From Holophagales bacterium (GTDB taxonomy: Bacteria; Acidobacteriota; Holophagae; Holophagales; Holophagaceae), in contig JAITCJ010000081.1 in the NCBI GenBank assembly GCA_031283145.1, positions 1 to 8,102 on the forward strand: a stretch of DNA of 8,102 nucleotides. Reading direction: 5' to 3'. The notes beneath the pieces are model-generated. The model did not search any database. It had not been told where the DNA came from and saw only the letters and a list, made by a program, of their open reading frames with translations. This document shows, in pieces, positions 1-6,162 of this stretch. The translations under genes and the position numbers were made by a program. Within the stretch, counting starts at the first letter, position 1. Every line of letters begins with the position of its first letter.

Positions 1-80
1 CCCTTACGTCCCTTGAGGTGCGGCCGCAGCAGCTCCCAGGTCCCGTCGGATATGTCGTGCCGTCTGTACGCCTCCGCCAT
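1..80 (-). CDS. IS5-family transposase, N-terminal fragment (cut by window edge)
   Basis: The minus strand from 80 reads M-A-E-A-Y-R-R-H-D-I-S-D-G-T-W-E-L-L-R-P and continues HLKGRKG before leaving the window. The RRHD(I/L)SD..W..L.P.L.G pattern is typical of the first residues of IS5-group DDE transposases (the DUF4096-type N-terminal domain). The start is well supported: a strong Shine-Dalgarno AAAGGAG (complement of 87-93) lies 6 nt upstream of the ATG. The DDE catalytic domain lies outside the window, so intactness cannot be judged. The element's near end should fall between the RBS and the hairpin starting at 157, but its terminal inverted repeat cannot be identified without the far end. 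Confidence 0.78.
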   Translation of the reverse strand, partial: MAEAYRRHDISDGTWELLRPHLKGRK

Positions 81-156
81 TGCGGTCTCCTTTCTCCCCA
101 CCCAAGGATACACGGCTGGGGCGCAAAAACAAATCTTTTGACGGCATACCCTAGTC

Positions 157-199
157 AACAATTCTGAAAAACAGAGCGGAGCCTGTTTTTAGAATTGTT
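157..199. repeat. Long hairpin repeat, copy A
   Basis: The left arm AACAATTCTGAAAAACAG (157-174) pairs with the right arm CTGTTTTTAGAATTGTT (183-199) with a single bulged G, around an 8-nt loop. A closely related hairpin occurs at 7328-7369 with the same CTGAAAAACA core in both arms. This points to a dispersed palindromic repeat family rather than a one-off terminator. It lies between the IS5 transposase and MITE copy 1. Confidence 0.75.
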
Positions 200-202
200 A
201 TA

Positions 203-526
203 TATAGCCAGTCAACTTTAAAATCATCCTGTTTATCCAAACGGGGGCACTTCGTTTCAAGGCTGCGCTTTCGTTACGCGAGCCGCCGACAGGAATGGAG
301 GCAAATCGCCGTTGGCGTTGGCGCCGCGAGGCAGCGACAGTGACTTTACGGCGATTGACTCTATTAAAAGCGGAACGGCAGCGCAGACGAAAGACACAGG
401 GCAACGTACCGTTTTAAAGTTGTTTCACTAGACCTCTTTCGTAACCGCTCTGGCAAGAAACTTTTTGCTTGTCTGTATATGCAATTTTAAGATGTCTTGT
501 CAAGGTTACGAAAGAACTCTACTATA
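203..526. repeat. MITE-like element, copy 1 (interrupted by a 91-bp insertion)
   Basis: The sequence 203-429 plus 524-526 forms a 230-bp unit matching 5171-5400 along its whole length, roughly 85-90 percent identical by eye. The ends are imperfect inverted repeats: TATAGNNNNNCAACTTTAAAA at the left and its complement at the right (TTTTAAAGTTG at 412-422, then TTTCACTATA with the insertion removed). Ends starting TATAG and flanking TA dinucleotides suggest a non-autonomous element that inserts at TA, as IS630/Tc1-like elements do; that family link is inference. The small open frame across it on the minus strand (198-404) is not conserved as protein between the copies and is not called a gene. 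Confidence 0.8.
430..520. mobile_element. 91-bp mini-element with 17-bp terminal inverted repeats, nested in MITE copy 1
   Basis: The left end AGACCTCTTTCGTAACC (430-446) and the right end GGTTACGAAAGAACTCT (504-520) are inverted repeats matching at 15 of 17 positions. The element is flanked by the direct repeat ACT (427-429 and 521-523). MITE copy 2 has the uninterrupted sequence TTTCACTATA at the equivalent place, so it serves as the empty site. The element has no coding capacity and must depend on a transposase supplied in trans. A 3-bp ANT-type duplication is known for some IS5-family groups, but no link to the transposase at the left edge can be shown. It sits 18 nt past the stop codon of the permease gene and could also act as a hairpin at the end of that transcript. 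Confidence 0.8.
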
Positions 527-538
527 TATCCATAAGTG

Positions 539-1357
539 TTACGTCTTGCGCTTATACGCTATAAGTGTCAGCGGAATGAATGCGCCGAGTATCACCAGAG
601 CGCCAAATAGCGCGTACCAAAAATCCGCGCCTGTCGAGCCATAGGCCAACAACTGTCGCACCGTTGTTACGACCCGAGATAGCTGGTTGATGCGCAGAAC
701 AGAATATTGCAGCCAGTCCGGCATCGTTTCGGCAGGAACAAAAGCATTTGACAGGAATACCAACGGGAACATTACTACTACACCAATCGCGGACGCAGTT
801 GAAATGGTCTTTGTACAGAGACTGATGAACGCGAACACCCAGCTCAAACTCCAGGCAACGAATGTTATGAAAAGTATGCTGAAAATAACCGCGGAAATAC
901 CTGCTTCAGGTCTGTAACCGAGAATATATCCCATAGTAAAAACGGTAATTCCCCCCATTGCGTATCGTACAATGTCGGCAATCAAACTCCCCGCCAATGG
1001 AGCAATTCGCGCAATCGGCATGGATTTAAAACGGCTTGTTGTGCCTTTGTCCACATCCTCTCGCAGTTTAGAACCCGCAGTGGTACAATTTGTGAAAGAC
1101 GCCATCAACAAAACGCCGGGTATAACAATCGGCAGATAGCTGTGGATGTCGCCCGAAATCGCTCCACCGAATAAAAAAGTGAAAAGCAGCGTAAACATGA
1201 CCGGTAATACTATGAAATCCACAAATATTTCGGGACTCTTGAACATTTTTAACAGCGCCCGATACGCGATCGTGGATGTATTACTGATTGCGCGGCCAAC
1301 TCCGACGCGATTTTTCAGTTTGCGCTCGGCGGCGGGTATGATGATTGTATTAGTCAT
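539..1357 (-). CDS. ABC-2 type transporter permease, DrrB-like
   Basis: This 272-residue integral membrane protein is the likely transmembrane half of an ABC exporter, paired with the ATPase encoded just upstream. The sequence shows about six hydrophobic segments, near residues 44-65, 74-93, 120-147, 153-180, 187-207 and 247-267. A charged cytoplasmic loop (LREDVDKGTTSRFKSMPIAR, 98-117) precedes the third. The motif LSNAFVPAETMPDWLQ (202-217) is characteristic of DrrB/NodJ-type ABC-2 permeases, and the length is normal for the family. The start ATG overlaps the ATPase stop in ATGA (4 nt), so translation is coupled; it is the last gene of the operon. DrrAB systems export drugs, glycolipids or other amphipathic compounds. 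The substrate here cannot be read from sequence. Confidence 0.92.
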   Translation of the reverse strand: MTNTIIIPAAERKLKNRVGVGRAISNTSTIAYRALLKMFKSPEIFVDFIVLPVMFTLLFTFLFGGAISGDIHSYLPIVIPGVLLMASFTNCTTAGSKLREDVDKGTTSRFKSMPIARIAPLAGSLIADIVRYAMGGITVFTMGYILGYRPEAGISAVIFSILFITFVAWSLSWVFAFISLCTKTISTASAIGVVVMFPLVFLSNAFVPAETMPDWLQYSVLRINQLSRVVTTVRQLLAYGSTGADFWYALFGALVILGAFIPLTLIAYKRKT

Positions 1358-2322
1358 TTTATTTCATCATCTTTATCTTTGGAACCCCCGTCTGTCAGCG
1401 CGAAGAACACCTCGTCAAGCGTGGGTTGCAGGATGCTTACCGCAGACAACGCTATTCCGGCGTCTTTCAGCGTTGTCAGCACATCGGTCAGTTTGTCGGT
1501 ATTGTCCATTGGCGCTATCAACTCAGACGCTTCCGCAAGATGAACCTTTGTGTTGAGTACTCGCTTGATGATATGCGCCGCGTTGGCGGCTTTATCCGCG
1601 TCCTTGACGGTCAAGCGTAACGAACTGCTTCCCACAGAGCGTTTCAATCCATCGGGTGTATCGTTAGCGACGACTCGCCCTTTGTCAATTACAACAATGT
1701 TGTCGGCAAGCTGATCGGCTTCATCAAGATACTGTGTAGTCAACAGTACCGTCGAACCGCTTTTTACAAGATTGCGTATTGTCTGCCACATCTGCGTCCG
1801 TGTTCTTGGATCAAGTCCTGTTGTCGGCTCGTCAAGGAAGATTAACGGCGGCTGGGAAATCAGACTTACCGCGAGGTCAAGTCTGCGCCGCATACCGCCT
1901 GAAAATTTTGACAACGCGCGGCTCGCCACATCGCCAAGCCCAAACTCTTCCAGGAGTTCATTCGCTTTACGCTTAGAATCACTGCGGGAATATCCATATA
2001 ATCTGCCGAAAATCATAAGGTTCTCCAAAGCAGTCAGTTCCTCGTCTATAGAGGCGAATTGCCCTGTCAACCCAATCAATTGACGCACAATTTGAGTTTC
2101 GCGCAGAACATCATAACCAAATATTTTCGCGTTTCCGGCGTCAGGTTTTAACAATGTGGCAAGCATATTTATTGTAGTGGTTTTTCCAGCGCCGTTAGGC
2201 CCCAGTACGCCACATATACTACCTGCCGGAATACTCAGACTCACTCCGTCAACAGCCCTGTTATCGCCAAAGGTCTTTACCAAGCCATGAGCTTCAACCG
2301 CTAAAGTTATAATATTATTCAT
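1354..2322 (-). CDS. ABC transporter ATP-binding protein, DrrA-like
   Basis: This 322-residue ATPase should energise the DrrB-like permease encoded next to it. All nucleotide-binding motifs are visible: Walker A GPNGAGKTT (41-49), Q-loop Gln88, signature SGGMRRRLDL (141-150), Walker B LIFLDE (160-165) and a D-loop with Asp171. The switch position has TTQYLDEA with Gln (197) in place of the usual His, which is normal for the daunorubicin-resistance DrrA subfamily. The C-terminal extension after about residue 230 (LRLTVKD..., ending in LQPTLDEVFFALT) is also of DrrA type. The start ATG overlaps the end of kamE by 8 nt (ATGAATAA) with no clear Shine-Dalgarno, so it probably depends on translational coupling. 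The stop TGA overlaps the permease start. The substrate is unknown. Confidence 0.95.
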   Translation of the reverse strand: MNNIITLAVEAHGLVKTFGDNRAVDGVSLSIPAGSICGVLGPNGAGKTTTINMLATLLKPDAGNAKIFGYDVLRETQIVRQLIGLTGQFASIDEELTALENLMIFGRLYGYSRSDSKRKANELLEEFGLGDVASRALSKFSGGMRRRLDLAVSLISQPPLIFLDEPTTGLDPRTRTQMWQTIRNLVKSGSTVLLTTQYLDEADQLADNIVVIDKGRVVANDTPDGLKRSVGSSSLRLTVKDADKAANAAHIIKRVLNTKVHLAEASELIAPMDNTDKLTDVLTTLKDAGIALSAVSILQPTLDEVFFALTDGGSKDKDDEIK

Positions 2323-3055
2323 AGTTGTGGTTCGCTATTATTATACTGTCAATCACAAAGGTCGCCACATGCTCGGCGTATGTGCCTTGACCAAAGCCCG
2401 CGTCAAAGCCCAGTTCTACCGCCAGTTTGTTACTTATACGTGACCCGCCTATGCAGACGATGAATTTTTCGCGCAGACCTCTTGATTGAAGCAGTTCAAT
2501 AAACTCAGTCAGATTTTGTATGTGTACATCTTTTTGCGTGACTATCTGGCTGATTAAAATAGCGTCCGCCTTGACTTTTATGGCATAGTCAATGAGTTTT
2601 TCGTTTGGAACCTGCGCTCCGAGATTGTGCGCTTCGACTTCGGAATACCGCTCCAGGCCGTAGTGATGGTTGTAGCCTTTCATGTTCATTATGGCGTCAA
2701 TGCCTACGGTGTGGGCGTCAAATCCGGTGCAGGCGCCAACTATCACCACTTTTCGGCCAAGGCGGCCGCGGATTATGTCGCAGGATTCCTGCATTGAATA
2801 GAGCTTTTCGCCCGTGGCTTCTTCGGCGTGTATTTGGCTGTAATCAACGCTTGCGCCTGTCTTTCCGTAAGCCACATAAAATGAAAACCCATCGGCAAGA
2901 GCGTGGCTGTGCGCTATGTCAACATGGTAAAAGCCGAGTTTTTCAACATATAAACGGGCGGCTTCGCGCCCTTTGGTGTCGCAGGGTACGGGCAGGGTGA
3001 ATGATAACTGCACGGCGCCGTCATCTAGTGTGTCTCCATAGGACCGAATAAGCAT
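2315..3055 (-). CDS. kamE: Lysine 5,6-aminomutase beta subunit (B12-binding)
   Basis: This is the small subunit of D-lysine/beta-lysine 5,6-aminomutase. It carries the adenosylcobalamin-binding Rossmann domain and the lysine that holds PLP as an internal aldimine. The N-terminal part (about 1-100; YGDTLDDGAVQLSFTLP, then VAYGKTGASVDYSQIH) is typical of KamE. The B12 domain follows, with DAHTVG (113-118), the base-off DxHxxG motif whose His115 should coordinate cobalt. Lys126 lies 11 residues later in AIMNMKGYNHHYGLERY, the spacing of the PLP lysine in the characterised clostridial enzyme. SQ (169-170) and GG (203-204) complete the cobalamin pocket. At 246 residues it is slightly shorter than the roughly 260 usual because of a short N-terminus. 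It starts 1 nt after the kamD stop, with GGCGGAG upstream. All key residues are present, so it should be functional. Confidence 0.97.
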   Translation of the reverse strand: MLIRSYGDTLDDGAVQLSFTLPVPCDTKGREAARLYVEKLGFYHVDIAHSHALADGFSFYVAYGKTGASVDYSQIHAEEATGEKLYSMQESCDIIRGRLGRKVVIVGACTGFDAHTVGIDAIMNMKGYNHHYGLERYSEVEAHNLGAQVPNEKLIDYAIKVKADAILISQIVTQKDVHIQNLTEFIELLQSRGLREKFIVCIGGSRISNKLAVELGFDAGFGQGTYAEHVATFVIDSIIIANHNYE

Positions 3056-3056
3056 T

Positions 3057-4610
3057 TTACGCTCCGCCTAGCCTGATCTTGAGTTCCGCTTCAATGGGGT
3101 TCCAATAATCGTCTCCTTTTTTAACCAGACCATCCAGGCCTTTGCCCATGTCCCTCGGCCTCTTTATGTCGGCAAAAGCGCCTTGCTCCATGCACTCCAT
3201 CAATCCGGTCCTGGCAATGGACTCCATGAAATCAAGTGTTTCCGACAGTACATGATGTGTGCGCCTGATGATTACTCCATCGGGCTTGAATATAATTTCA
3301 TCGCCCAGATCGGCCATGTTGTTCATTACATATTTAGCGTTATCCAGAGCCAGAGCGCGGTCTTGCATGTGGGGCGTGTGAATGGCCTCCGTCAGCATTC
3401 CAAGCAGGTGTATGCCCTGATTTGTAAATTTGGAAACGAAGTTGAACAGTGTATTTTGCGCAATGCCTTTGAATATGTCCCCAGTCATAAATTTGGTCGG
3501 CGGCATGTATTTTAAAGGCGCTTGGGGGAAAATCTCCCTTGCCATCTGCGCCTGCGCCAGTTCCAGCAAAAACCCGTTTTCTATCTCAGGATCCATTTCA
3601 AAGGCGTGACCCAGACCCATCTGTTTGGGGGACAGACCGGCTTCCAGCGCGAAGCGCTCGTTCAGAAACTGGCTGGCCAGTACTGTGTGAGCCTTCTCAA
3701 CCGCGTCGGAAGTGGTCAGGTAGTTGTCTTCGCCGGTGTTGATGATTATCCCCGCGAAAGCGTTTATCATACGGCTGAACTTTTGATCAACGAAAGTGCG
3801 GTACATGTTGATGTCGCGGAACAGGATGCCGTACATGGAATCGTTCAGCATCATGTCCAGCCGTTCCAGAGCGCCCATGGCGGCTATTTCGGGCATACAA
3901 AGCCCTGAAGCGTAATTGGTCAGATAGATGTATCTCTGCCGCGCTTCGGACACTTCATCCAGCGCCACGCGCATTATGCGGAAATTTTCCTGCGTGGCGT
4001 ATGTGCCGCCAAAGCCTTGCGTGGTAGCCCCATAGGGAACGTAATCCAACAAACTCTGAGCCGTTGTGCGTATGACGGCAATGACGTCGGCTCCCTGCTC
4101 GGCAGCGGCCCGCGCTTGCTTTATGTCTTCATAAATATTGCCGGTCGCTACTATGACATATAAAAGCGGGCTGTGGTTCTTGTCTTTGAATTGTTCCAGC
4201 TTGGTTTCCCTATGCAGCCTGTTTGTTTCAATACGCGCCAGATATTGAGCTGTGATCTGGGCTGCTTTTGTTTCAACAGCTTGAGGATCGCTGAGGGGAA
4301 AGTCCTTGATTTTAAGCCCATCGGCTATTTGAGCGTTCAAACCATCGGGCGTCAGACCTGTCCTCAGCAGCGCGTTTATATACCAGCGCAGCGCGCCGCC
4401 CTCAAGGCGATCCTTTAGTTGATCCACTACTATATTGGGAACAGGAACACCATCCGAGTCCGCCCCATCGGCCCCGGCAAGGCGCAATGACGCACGCTCT
4501 ACGGCCACGGTGGTGTGGCCGTCAATAAAATCCATGACAGGCTTGATTATACGAACGGCAAGATTACGCGCCCTGGCGATTTGGTCTTCCGGCAAACCTA
4601 ACTTATTCAT
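3057..4610 (-). CDS. kamD: Lysine 5,6-aminomutase alpha subunit (TIM barrel)
   Basis: This 517-residue protein matches the normal length of KamD, the large subunit that forms a TIM barrel over the KamE Rossmann domain. The enzyme moves the terminal amino group of D-lysine or L-beta-lysine to C5 by a 5'-deoxyadenosyl radical mechanism, in the cytoplasm. Recognisable conserved blocks are VPVPNIVVDQL (55-65), LLYVIVATGNIYEDI (149-163), TTAQSLLDYVPYGATTQGFGG (182-202), NYASGLCMPEIAAMG (232-246), MLNDSMYGILFRDINM (254-269), NTGEDNYLTT (291-300), GLGHAFEM (332-339), KYMPPTKFMTGDIFKG (367-382) and HLLGMLTEAIHTP (401-413). Tyr260 probably matches the PLP-stacking tyrosine of the clostridial enzyme (inference). 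No block is missing. The start overlaps the preceding cytochrome-like gene by 8 nt (ATGAATAA). OraE (ornithine 4,5-aminomutase) is excluded because it fuses the B12 domain in a larger protein. Confidence 0.98.
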   Translation of the reverse strand: MNKLGLPEDQIARARNLAVRIIKPVMDFIDGHTTVAVERASLRLAGADGADSDGVPVPNIVVDQLKDRLEGGALRWYINALLRTGLTPDGLNAQIADGLKIKDFPLSDPQAVETKAAQITAQYLARIETNRLHRETKLEQFKDKNHSPLLYVIVATGNIYEDIKQARAAAEQGADVIAVIRTTAQSLLDYVPYGATTQGFGGTYATQENFRIMRVALDEVSEARQRYIYLTNYASGLCMPEIAAMGALERLDMMLNDSMYGILFRDINMYRTFVDQKFSRMINAFAGIIINTGEDNYLTTSDAVEKAHTVLASQFLNERFALEAGLSPKQMGLGHAFEMDPEIENGFLLELAQAQMAREIFPQAPLKYMPPTKFMTGDIFKGIAQNTLFNFVSKFTNQGIHLLGMLTEAIHTPHMQDRALALDNAKYVMNNMADLGDEIIFKPDGVIIRRTHHVLSETLDFMESIARTGLMECMEQGAFADIKRPRDMGKGLDGLVKKGDDYWNPIEAELKIRLGGA

Positions 4611-4923
4611 CTACTCGATCCGGTTCTTTATCTTTGAACGGGTCTTCTTTGAGCCATTCGAGTTTCACGATTATTTTTGCGGCGTCATTTTTGGCATTGT
4701 GTTCATTTTTGAGTTTAAGCAGCCATTCGCCTCGTTCATTAAAGGCTACACCCCCCTTTTCGGATTTCTTATTTGGTTCGTTAGTGTGACAGGACATGCA
4801 GCTATTTATGTGTTCAAAGCCAAGTTTTCGCGCCTTAGTCAGCCATCCTGGCTGGGCATAGCAAGCGCCGGCCACGGAAAGCGTTAAAATTGGCGTCAGT
4901 AAAAGTTCGTGTATCCAAGCCAT
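4603..4923 (-). CDS. Small exported single-haem cytochrome c-like protein
   Basis: This 106-residue protein begins with a hydrophobic signal-like segment (about 5-23, LLLTPILTLSVAGACYA, probable cleavage after the AxA-like CYA). It contains one haem c attachment motif, C42-M-S-C45-H46, in the context HINSCMSCHTNEPN. It then has FNERGEWLL and a Lys/Glu-rich, very polar tail. No Met follows the CXXCH, so the sixth haem ligand would have to be a His (His75 is the only later one) or be absent. It is the promoter-proximal gene of the operon and overlaps kamD by 8 nt. The start is supported by CGGGGGA about 5 nt upstream of the ATG. I do not recognise a named family. A small periplasmic electron carrier or redox sensor is plausible, but its link to lysine metabolism is unexplained. 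Confidence 0.72.
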   Translation of the reverse strand: MAWIHELLLTPILTLSVAGACYAQPGWLTKARKLGFEHINSCMSCHTNEPNKKSEKGGVAFNERGEWLLKLKNEHNAKNDAAKIIVKLEWLKEDPFKDKEPDRVDE

Positions 4924-5052
4924 AAATCCCCCGGAAGAGCATTGAAATCATGTTAATCTTATTTTGGGTAAAATTTCAAGCCACACGGATTGCGGCAACG
5001 TTTTAGAATTTGACATACCTGAAAACAGCCAATGCTCAGCAGGACAAAAAAG
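4924..5052 (-). promoter_or_regulatory. Upstream region of the cytochrome-kamDE-ABC operon
   Basis: The operon's first gene starts at 4923, and the ribosome binding site GGGGGA lies at about 4929-4934. The 120 bp upstream are AT-rich on the minus strand and contain TTGAAATTTTACCCAAAATA, which could hold a -35-like TTGAAA, but no convincing -10 box stands at the right distance. The transcription start must be here or further upstream across MITE copy 2. No riboswitch-like fold, such as a B12 or lysine element, was recognised. Confidence 0.35.
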
Positions 5053-5151
5053 TTAGAGATACCACTGGGGCCTGGCATAGGCAGGGAAGGTTTCAGGTTC
5101 ACGCCAGCCATAAAGGGGCATTTTCATAACAATCGAATCATCAATGATCAT
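5053..5151 (-). other. Orphan 32-codon open frame next to MITE copy 2, possible gene remnant
   Basis: The minus strand from ATG at 5151 reads MIIDDSIVMKMPLYGWREPE and continues TFPAYARPQWYL to a TAA at 5053-5055. AAGGTG lies almost directly before the ATG. The same frame stays open upstream into MITE copy 2, which begins about 20 bp away, so this could be the tail of a gene cut by the element. The first residues look superficially like the start of a response-regulator receiver domain, but nothing after them fits. No function is proposed. Confidence 0.2.
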
Positions 5152-5170
5152 CACCTTGATCAAATGGTTA

Positions 5171-5400
5171 TATAGCCATTCAACTTTAAAATCATCCTAT
5201 TTATCCAAGCGGGAGGCACGAAGTGCCAAGGCTGCGCTTTCGTTACGTGAGCCGCCGACAGGAATGGAGGCAAATCGCCGTTGGCACTGGCGCTGCTAGG
5301 CAGCGACAGAGACTTACGGCTCCTGACTCCATTAAAAGCGAAACGGCAGCGCAGACGAAAAGCACAGGGCAACGTACCGTTTTAAAGTTGTTTCACTATA
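5171..5400. repeat. MITE-like element, copy 2 (uninterrupted, 230 bp)
   Basis: This matches the element at 203-526 end to end once the insertion in that copy is removed, giving exactly 230 bp in each. The terminal inverted repeats are TATAGCCATTCAACTTTAAA at the left and TTTTAAAGTTGTTTCACTATA's complement at the right, sharing TATAG and CAACTTTAAAA. Inside is GGCACGAAGTGCC, a small hairpin absent from copy 1. It lies between the kam operon's upstream region and the SDR gene, and its right end abuts the palindrome at 5397-5432. The open frame at 5160-5372 on the minus strand is not conserved as protein in the other copy. Confidence 0.82.
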
Positions 5401-5432
5401 ACAATTCAACTGCGAAGTGCTGAACTGCTATA
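5397..5432. repeat. 36-bp palindromic mini-repeat with TATA ends
   Basis: The sequence runs from TATAACAATTCAACTGCG to a right part whose complement reads TATAGCAGTTCAGCAC, so the arms agree at 10 of the outer 12 positions. Its first four bases are shared with the end of MITE copy 2, and its right end contains the TAG stop of the SDR gene. The same TTCA-CTGCGAAGTG...GCTATA pattern recurs at 6768-6795, and the arm TATAGCAGTTCAACT recurs at 6513-6527. Confidence 0.6.
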
Positions 5433-6162
5433 ATTGTATTTCCGCATCCCATATTGGCGGAGTTTGTTTATGCAGTTTCCAGTAGTATTCGGCAATATAA
5501 TCAGGGTCTAGAGTTTTTTTCGCTTGAAATGCTTGCTTAAAGGCGCGTAAAGCTCGTCTGCAAGCATAATGCTCTAATATTTCGTCCCTCTGTACAAATC
5601 TGCTAACAGTGACGGTTGCGACGTGGATGTTCTCGGGCGTCAGTTCGTGGTGCAATAGCAGCGCCAACTGCCTCAGCGCGCATTTACCGATGGAGCCGGA
5701 TGCCATATCCGCCTGGGGCTTTACCGCGATACCGCCGCCGGTGAAAAGTATTGTTCCGTAATTTGCGCGCCTCATGCCCGGCAGTACAAACTGCGCGGCT
5801 TTCATGGGAGCCATCAGGTTTGTGTTCAGGTCGGCCGCCAGATCGTCAACACTGAGAGCGGAGGCCGTACCCTTTATACCCGCGCTGGCATTAAAAACCA
5901 GCACGGCTGGCATACCTATGCTCTGTTCACCAGTCTTCATGTGGTTGATTAATCACGCGCCATCCCTGATATCGCCCTCACAGAGTTCAATCTTTACGCC
6001 GGAGGCTCGAAGTTCTTGAACGCGTGGCTCTATGGGCGTTGCATCCAGTGTAATCAAGCCCAACGCGAATCCCTCTGCGGCAAACCTTGATGTTACTGAC
6101 ATCCCGATGCCAGGACCGCAGCCCAGCAGCCACAGAGTTTGTTTTTGGAGTTGATTTTTCAT
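5428..6162 (-). pseudogene. Short-chain dehydrogenase/reductase-like gene with one in-frame TGA
   Basis: A single frame of 244 codons runs from ATG 6162 (AAAGGTG about 8 nt upstream) to TAG 5428-5430, broken only by TGA at 5953-5955 (codon 70). Both halves belong to one SDR Rossmann fold. The first has the nucleotide-binding loop GCGPGIG (14-20) and EGDIRD (62-67). The second has VLVFNASAG (87-95), the structural NTN (113-115) and IHVATVTV. The catalytic Ser is replaced in LFTGGG (139-144), and the YxxxK site reads G156-S-I-G-K160, so the Tyr is missing although the Lys remains. Related atypical SDRs share this ASxSxGKxxLR pattern. The C-terminus stops within the 36-bp repeat, so the last residues may be lost. 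It is probably a recent nonsense mutation (CGA to TGA would suffice) or a sequencing error. A re-start at ATG 5940 would lack the cofactor loop. Confidence 0.8.

Noticed and set aside
183..199. Hairpin with T-run at 157-199 as the operon terminator
   Set aside because: The T-run is within the stem rather than after it, and the hairpin lies about 340 bp beyond the last gene with two mobile elements in between.
198..404. Minus-strand 68-residue open frame in MITE copy 1 with a similar-looking frame at 5160-5372
   Set aside because: The two frames agree only at their ends and diverge by frame in the middle, so DNA and not protein is conserved; the elements are non-coding repeats.
5100..5151. 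Response-regulator receiver domain suggested by VMIIDDSIVMK
   Set aside because: Only about ten residues fit; the following 20 do not, and the frame ends soon after.
5953..5955. Selenocysteine insertion at the in-frame TGA
   Set aside because: SDR proteins have no known Sec or Cys at this point, it lies in a loop far from the active site, and no clear SECIS-like stem-loop was seen just downstream.
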